Assembly: GCA_032622095.1 (NCBI GenBank)
Contig: CP136062.1
Location: 151,772,875 to 151,836,874, forward strand
DNA: 64,000 nucleotides
DNA from: Siphonodentalium dalli
Taxonomy: Eukaryota > Mollusca > Scaphopoda > Gadilida > Siphonodentaliidae
Direction: 5' to 3'
The notes beneath the pieces were generated by a model, which did no database searches, was not told the DNA's origin, and saw nothing but the letters and a program-made list of their open reading frames with translations. The translations under genes and the position numbers were made by a program. Within the stretch, counting starts at the first letter, position 1, and each line of letters opens with the position of its first letter. This document shows, one piece after another, positions 58,388 through 64,000 of this stretch.

Positions 58388-61300
58388 CTGAAAGAGAAGA
58401 GAGTAGATTTTAATTTTAAATCCTCCGATTATCATTCTTTTGTAAAAGCAAACCTGAGTTTAGTGTGCCTGTCATTTGCAGAATGAGGTCCCCAGAGGGT
58501 GAATTTAGTGATGCTATCCCGCACAGCAGGCTAGCATCACCAAATTCACTCTCTGTGGGACCTCATTCTGCATGGCCTCATCTGCTATGGGAGACATAAA
58601 CTCAGATTGAAGTTCCCAAATGGCGATTATTGTGATGTACACCCATTGGGAACCTCGATTATGCATGTATTGTCTGCCAATTTGGGGATATAGAGAAACT
58701 AAACTAAAAAAGAAATAGAATCTACTATGTGAAGAAGTTTGTATAGAAATTTTATACTAAAGAAACTTTCCAGAGAAGATGAGGCCTAAGCAGAATGAGG
58801 TCCCCAGAGGGTGAATTTAGTGATGCCAACCCACTATGTGGGATAGCGTCACTAAATTCACCCTCTGGGGACCTCATTCTGCAAATGACAGGCACACTAA
58901 ACTCAGGCTTGGTTTAAATATTGTTTATTTATCCACCAAAAATATAATTATGTTGCATAAAATACATTGAACATGGAAATACATAAGGAATTGTTATAAT
59001 GGATATGATAATTTGTTATGTATCTGGTAGAAAGTGAGAACGACAGTAAGCACATGGCTTTTCGGGTGTCGATCTCCCCATATATTAACCTGTAAATGTA
59101 TATATAAATCATCCTGGGATTTTACGTTAATATCGGGGCCAGACAGTAGATAGATAAGCTGGATATTTTGGGTATTAACCCTTTACCCAACAAACCGGCC
59201 AAAAACGGCCAAATAAAGCTGCAGCAGCCTAAAATATCTTGGGTCTGTCTCAATAAAACCATACAAATATGGATATCATTGGAACCGGCTCATTGACCAC
59301 ATTGTGATGGTTACAGTTATGCCCTGTGCCAATGCATTCTCTTATATATGCGAGTCGACCATAGGTCGCCTCGCATATATAAGAGAATGCATTGGCCTAA
59401 AAAAAATCTTTTTTTAACACTTTTTACCATTTTTTCTTACATTCTTTAACAATTTTATAATTTTTAATGTGTTAAGCCAATGCATTCTCTTATATATGCG
59501 AGGCGACCTATGGTCGACTCGCATATATAAGAGAATGCATTGGCACAGGGCCGTTCTGTTGGGTAAAGGGTTAAGAATTAGAGGATAATACAGGAGAAGA
59601 TGAGGATGGAGGGGGAGGGGAAAGGAACAGATTCTTTGTTTTGTAACACATTAGGTATGGTGCACTAAGATGCTGACCGATTTATAACTAAGCAGCTAAA
59701 ATTGTGTGTGGATAATGAATTTTTGGAAATCTTCAAAAAAATAGTTTTGATTGTATCATCGCCATTGAGAAAAATATAAACTAAGCGAACTGGGATCATT
59801 CCAAGTTGAATTTGCCTATGGGTTCCAAACCTCCAATTACAAGAACATACAAAATCAAGTTGAACCCTTACATGACTAGAGCTTCCTGAAATTTTGCAAA
59901 AAACCCTGTGCCAATGCATTCTCTTACATATGGGAGTCTCCCATATGGAGCCTCGCATATATAAGAGTATACATAGGCCTAACAATATTTACCTTGACCT
60001 TTTAAGCCAGTGCATTCTGTCATATATGAGAGGCTCCCTGTGGTAGACTCGCATATATAAGAGAATGTTCTGGCATAGGATCTTTAATGCTGCACAAGTG
60101 CAGCTCCCGTCATCAAAGGGTTATGGTGCACAATAGCCCACACACAGCATCAAACATTTGAAAAAAGGGCATAATCCAAATTTCCAACACGCTGGGCACA
60201 AACTTAATCGAGAAAACGAGCCATTAGAATGGCTGATTTAACCCTTTCTATTCTAAATACTGATCGATAAGTAGTTCCCTTTGGAAATGTTAAAATATTA
60301 AGTTCAAGAAATGAACTAGGTCATCTTTTTTGTAACTTAATATTTGAACATTTCCCACCAATGAATATAAATTCTTCTGCACTTGTACTATCTTTTCATC
60401 TGTCTGTCTGTCTGGTTACACTTCTTGAGCATCCCTCCAGATGAATAATAGACCATTCCAATATACACATTGATTACGATTCAAACAACATGGTAATTAT
60501 GAAAATGAGTTTATGACTCATTTTCATTATAATCACCATGTTGTTTGTATCATTCATAGAGCAGATGAGTGTATTTTGCACTAATCCATGGCTCAAGTTC
60601 ATTCATTTGTTTTGTAGAGTATAAAAGGAGAAGGTCCCATAAATGGCCGGATTTAGTGTACAGTCCTCCTTTTAAGAAGGTAGCCTATTCTACACAAATC
60701 AGAAATGAATTGTTATGAGTGAACACATTTAATAATCCTAATTATTAATCCTGTTATTGTGTAATCTAATTTAATAACTGATGTAATACCCATGCATATT
60801 TGTATGTATGAAATGACCAATGATGAACGAGATAGCCAAATTTGTTGTACATCGTGTATATATGCTTTGCTTGTATCACTGTTATTGTGACTCTGCAATA
60901 AATCAATCAATATTGGACGGTACAGAGATTGAAGAAATGAAACATACATGTGTCTTCGTCTAGCTCTGAGAACTCGCTTTTTGGCCTGAAAGAAGAAATT
61001 AATATTTATAAATGCTAACAAGCCTTGAAATAGTGTGTCTATCATTTAGAGAATAGAGAATGAGGTTCCCAGAGGTTGAGATTAGTGATGCTATCCGCAT
61101 GCAGGCTAGCATCACCAAATTCACCCTCTGAGAACTATGGGAGACCTAGGATCAGATTGAAGTTCACCAGTAGAAATTGGTAATGTTCATCCATTATTCA
61201 CCTCGATTATACATTTTATCTTCTGCACATTAGGGTATATAAAAACTGAACAGAAGGGAAAATGTAACTAAAACAATGTTAATTTGAGACTATAGATATT

Positions 61301-63633
61301 TCCCAGAAGATGAGGCCTCTGCAGAATGAGGTTCCCAGAGGGTGAATTTAGTTATGCTAGCCTGTGGGCTGCAGGGTGTGCTGATGGATTCGTATTTGAA
61401 ATTCAAGCTGGCTGCTGGCGGCCATGTTTTTTTTAAACAAATTTTGGAAAAAAGGGATGCTCCCATCTGGAGGTCACCCTGAAGATCCATACGAAGTTTG
61501 GTGATGATTGGATGAGAAATGTGACCAATAAGGTGTGCTAAAGGATTTAGTCATACAAAGAGTAAAATCCAAGTTGGCCACTGGCAGCCAAGTTTTTTTA
61601 AATAATTCGGAAAAATTGGTAAGCACCATCTAGATGTCAGCCCAAGGATCCATATGAAGTTTGGTGATGATCGGATGAGGGATATGCTCTGTGTGCCAAA
61701 GGATTTAGTGATGCAAAGAGTTAATTCAAGATGGCGGCCATGTTTTTCATCGAAAATCATTCAAATACGATAGCTCCCATCTAGAGTTGATCATAAACAA
61801 GCCTGTAAAGTTTCAAAACAATATTTATTTACAATAAATGTAGTCTTTAGGGTGTGCCAAAGATTTAGTGATGCAAAGAGTAAAATCCAAGATGGCTGCT
61901 GGTGGCCATGTTTTTCATCGAAAATTGTTCATAATTGACGGCTCCATCTAGAGGCGATCCTAGACTCATTTACCGAATATCGTTGAAATCGGTCATTTGA
62001 AGTTTGTATGAGTTACATCAAAATTGCTAAAAATTGATATTGTTGCAACAAAACCATATACGAAATACCAATTAAATCAGTTGAAGTTTGTTTGAGTTAT
62101 CGTGCTAAGCTTAAAATATACAAACTAAGGCCCATAACTCTCGTATAAAAGATTGGATAAACCTGGTTTTCAAACTAGAGCTAGATATTGTTGCAAGAGA
62201 CCCATACACGAAATATCAATTAAATCGGTTGACGTTTGTTTGAGTTATCGTGCTAACAGTCTTGCGCCTGTCCGTATGACCGCCCGCCCACCTAGTGACC
62301 TCGCAAAAAAAAAAACCACTTGACTAAAAATATTGAGTTCTGCCATTTTGTTATAGTAATGAAAACTAAAGCATTCCTATGTTTACAAAAAACTGAATTT
62401 GAAATAAAATCATGTTCTGCATATGGAATATTCACAGGGTCCCCGAATAGTCCAAATTTCCTTCAAAAGAAAACCAGTTAGTGAAATCAGTAGGCAGTCC
62501 TTCCCAGGAGGAAATCACAACAGGAGCACTTATTTGCTCCCGCAATTCATAAGACGGGTGTAATTGCATCCTGTAATATAATCATAAGTTGGGTGTTTCT
62601 CAAACAAAATGTCATAATGGGACATACATGTACACCTACATGTTTGTCTAAATGTAGTCACACTTGCACATGCCCATAATTGAATTGAAACAGAAAAGGA
62701 TAAAAATAAACCTTCAAATAGTTCAATATTGAATAAACGTTTACAGTCATCATAATCATTTTGACAAGAGGGACGAGTGCACATTTTAGCACCCATGAAT
62801 TGAAAATTGCGAGTGTGAACGGGTGCGAGAGAGCAATCGCTCCCGTCTCCTGGGAACGACTGAGTAGGGATAATACTGGTTTACATCGTTGAATGGTGGC
62901 CTTACTCTTCGAAAGCAGACCTTACCCCCAGACTCTTCTATAGCAGACCTTACTCCCAGATCCAGTGGCAGTATTTTTCGTCAATTTTAATCAACTTTAT
63001 CATACAAATTGCTAAATTTATCAGAAAGAGTGATATCTTGTGGTCATAATGATGTATTGTAATCAAACTTTTGTGTTAATTACGCACAGAATATGCCCTG
63101 TAATTAGGAGTAACCTCAAATTTGGTCTGTTTGTTTACGTCTAGACAAGACCCGAACAGTTTGTATTCTTTTGAAATTATGTAAAAAAATGTATAAAATA
63201 TATTGTTCACATTAAATTAGTACTTTTAGTTGAGAACTCTTGTGGAGTTCAGAACAAATATAATCTTTTCTATGGAATAAACAGGGTTACTTTCACAATT
63301 GTGACATTTTATTACCGGCATTGATGTTTTTATATAAACCAGTATTAACCTTATTAATTTCACTAGCTGCTTTATGTCAAAGAAAATTTTGAATAGGCTC
63401 CTGATATGCAGGGCTTACATGATTTGATGAAATGAATGACGATATATTTATGTAGGATACATACCATTCTTCTGGCTTGGGATATGTTGTGTGTCGGAAT
63501 GAATTATCTGGGTCATACTCAAAAGCAACTCCTGCGGTCGGGTTCCATTTAGCATGCTCTTTCGCAAATCCCTTCTTTGCAAATGCTCGTAGTTTTATTT
63601 CTTGTCCTTTTCGCAGTTTCACCAGTAATATGT
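58209..63633 (-). CDS. POLR2C: RNA polymerase II subunit RPB3, 3' part of gene (three visible exons)
   Basis: Exons 63633-63465, 60985-60948 and 58387-58209 join in frame to 128 residues plus TGA. The product starts in the [17 protein letters not shown] region and includes [49 protein letters not shown] and [16 protein letters not shown]. From memory this matches the C-terminal half of animal RPB3 (275 residues in human) closely. RPB3 pairs with RPB11 as the alpha-like heterodimer that nucleates RNA polymerase II assembly in the nucleus. The N-terminal half lies beyond the right edge. Introns are about 2.5 kb each, in phases 2 and 1 in transcript order, and contain MITEs. Confidence 0.96.
58449..58911. 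mobile_element. 'AAGCCTG' MITE, full copy 8, in a POLR2C intron
   Basis: The terminal repeats run 'cctgagtttagtgtgcctgt' to the inverse 'acaggcacactaaactcagg'. It is closest to 34189-34650, with the same hairpins and interior order. It lies about 60 bp from the last POLR2C exon. Confidence 0.88.
59179..59570. mobile_element. TTAA-flanked element, 'CCCTTTACCCAACA' family, copy 2
   Basis: TTAA lies at 59175-59178 and 59571-59574. It is nearly identical to 19570-19962, with the same two 'GCATTCTCTTATATATGCGA' palindromes. It is inserted in a POLR2C intron. Confidence 0.88.
59865..60120. mobile_element. TTAA-type element, 'CCCTTTCATGACC' family, reversed
   Basis: Left edge 'cccttacatgactagagctt'; right edge 'agctcccgtcatcaaaggg'. 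It is inverted relative to 33710-33950. The flanks TGAA and TTAT are decayed TTAA. It has two 'ttctctta'-type palindromes. Confidence 0.75.
60242..60560. mobile_element. Left part of a 'CCCTTTCTAT' TTAA element joined to a hairpin
   Basis: It starts CCCTTTCTATTC after TTAA (60238-60241), with the 'aatgttaaaatattaagttc' palindrome as in 30381-30620. A hairpin of about 35 bp arms around 'aaaatgagtttatgactcat' follows at about 60478-60560. The right terminus was not found. Confidence 0.6.
60948..60985 (-). CDS. POLR2C: POLR2C 38 nt micro-exon-like exon
   Basis: The exon is 38 nt: 'g', then 12 codons [12 protein letters not shown], then 't', between the acceptor 'cttctttcag' and the donor 'gtatgt'. 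The leading g completes the Trp codon of the previous exon (EEW). Confidence 0.94.
61020..61372. mobile_element. 'AAGCCTG' MITE, copy 9, right end lost
   Basis: It begins 'aagccttgaaatagtgtgtc' and contains the first hairpin and the interior. The second hairpin is broken by 'gctgcagggtgtgctgatgg', where a diverged 'gatggcggcc' tandem element takes over. Confidence 0.78.
61373..62290. repeat. Diverged tandem repeat with 'gatggc..gccatgttttt' motifs
   Basis: About four to five diverged units share 'aagagtaaaatccaag', 'ggcggccatgttttt', 'ctcccatctagag' and 'ttggtgatgat' with the element at 56171-57645. The last part changes to 'gtttgagttatcgtgctaa' units. Confidence 0.75.
62502..62857. mobile_element. 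Possible element with 'TTCCCAGGAG' ends
   Basis: 'ttcccaggag' at the left and 'ctcctgggaa' at the right form a short inverted repeat around about 350 bp, with 'ttgctcccgcaattc' against 'aattgaaaattgcgag' inside. The evidence is weak. Confidence 0.4.
63465..63633 (-). CDS. POLR2C: POLR2C first visible exon
   Basis: The exon is 169 nt, after the acceptor 'gatttacag' (minus strand) and before the donor 'gtatgt'. It begins with 'ac' completing a likely Asp codon from the preceding exon outside the window, and ends with 'tg' of a split Trp. It encodes [20 protein letters not shown] and [14 protein letters not shown]. Confidence 0.96.
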
Positions 63634-63656
63634 CTGTAAATCAGAAGATGATTTAA

Positions 63657-63884
63657 ACCTCTCTATACTAAATGGATTCTCCCAGTTAATTCACCGGAAT
63701 GGTCTATTATTATGATTTGGATGGATGTTAAGGTGATAAAAGCAGACGACAGATAAATAAAAGTGCACAAGGAGCCCTATTTATTAAGCGAAATGTTCAG
63801 ATAATAAGTTCAACAAACGACCTTATTATCTGAACATTTCCCATGGGATAACTACTCACCAATGATGCTTTAGTATAGAAAGGG
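63657..63884. mobile_element. TTAA-flanked element, 'CTATACTAAAT' family
   Basis: TTAA lies at 63653-63656 and 63885-63888. The left end is 'acctctctatacta' and the right end 'tagtatagaaaggg'. The 'aataagttcaac' palindrome matches 30381-30620. It lies about 20 bp upstream of the acceptor side of the first visible POLR2C exon. Confidence 0.75.
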
Positions 63885-63888
63885 TTAA

Positions 63889-64000
63889 ACTTATTATCTG
63901 AACATTTCCCATGGGATATCTACTCGTCAATGATGCTTTAGTATAGAAAGGGTTAAACTTATTATCTGAACATTTCCTATGTGATAACTACTCACCAATG
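63889..64000. repeat. 68 bp tandem repeat made of a transposon end
   Basis: The right-terminal 68 bp of the preceding element ('acttattatctgaacatttc' to 'tagtatagaaagggttaa') repeats at 63889-63956 and again from 63957, running off the window. Each unit contains TTAA. Confidence 0.88.

Overview
The window is animal (metazoan) genomic DNA. It has split genes with GT-AG introns, very long repeat-filled introns and few genes. AT-rich families of foldback and terminal-inverted-repeat elements fill most of the space. The protein matches (FAM184, POLR2C, a C2H2 zinc-finger protein) are bilaterian-like. The repeats include 160-300 bp tandem units with 'gagttatgcccc', 'gatgggaacgag' and '(tccg)n' motifs. 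From memory these resemble repeats of marine invertebrates such as molluscs, other lophotrochozoans, hemichordates or lancelets; the sequence alone does not settle the phylum.

Three protein-coding loci are well supported. (1) The last eight visible coding exons of a FAM184A-type coiled-coil gene lie on the plus strand from 3743 to 29953, and all seven splice junctions keep frame. Its 5' exons are upstream of the window. (2) A ten-finger C2H2 zinc-finger gene, uninterrupted in the visible ORF, lies on the minus strand at 37874-39199. (3) The last three coding exons of POLR2C (RNA polymerase II subunit RPB3) lie on the minus strand between 58209 and 63633; the gene continues past the right edge. 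A possible terminal exon of an unidentified small gene (16154-16416) lies in a FAM184A intron. A 5'-truncated LINE reverse-transcriptase tail lies at about 44060-44976 (minus), and a probable tRNA-derived SINE near 15687-16050.

Everything else is mobile or repetitive. A 6.3 kb composite element occurs twice, in two different FAM184A introns (7287-13659 and 21482-27787). The first copy carries a 1441 bp hAT-like insertion with an 8 bp target duplication, and the second copy preserves the empty site. Two other nonautonomous hAT-like elements (4644-5787, 31141-31886) share termini. Several TTAA-flanked elements starting CCCTTT, of differing terminal families, carry one common palindromic core. 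A 5.5 kb giant palindrome occupies 45267-50780. A MITE family with internal hairpins is scattered at nine places, including directly behind the POLR2C stop codon. Two copies of a 69 bp-arm hairpin (28262-28411 and 42921-43087) differ only by paired compensatory changes. Minisatellites lie at 749-1580, 5929-6138, 18060-18270, 46620-49440 and 50885-51415.

The three genes have unrelated cellular roles and no operon-like relation. I found no CRISPR array, no bacterial or viral gene cluster, and no convincing new multi-gene system. The notable biology here is transposon structure.
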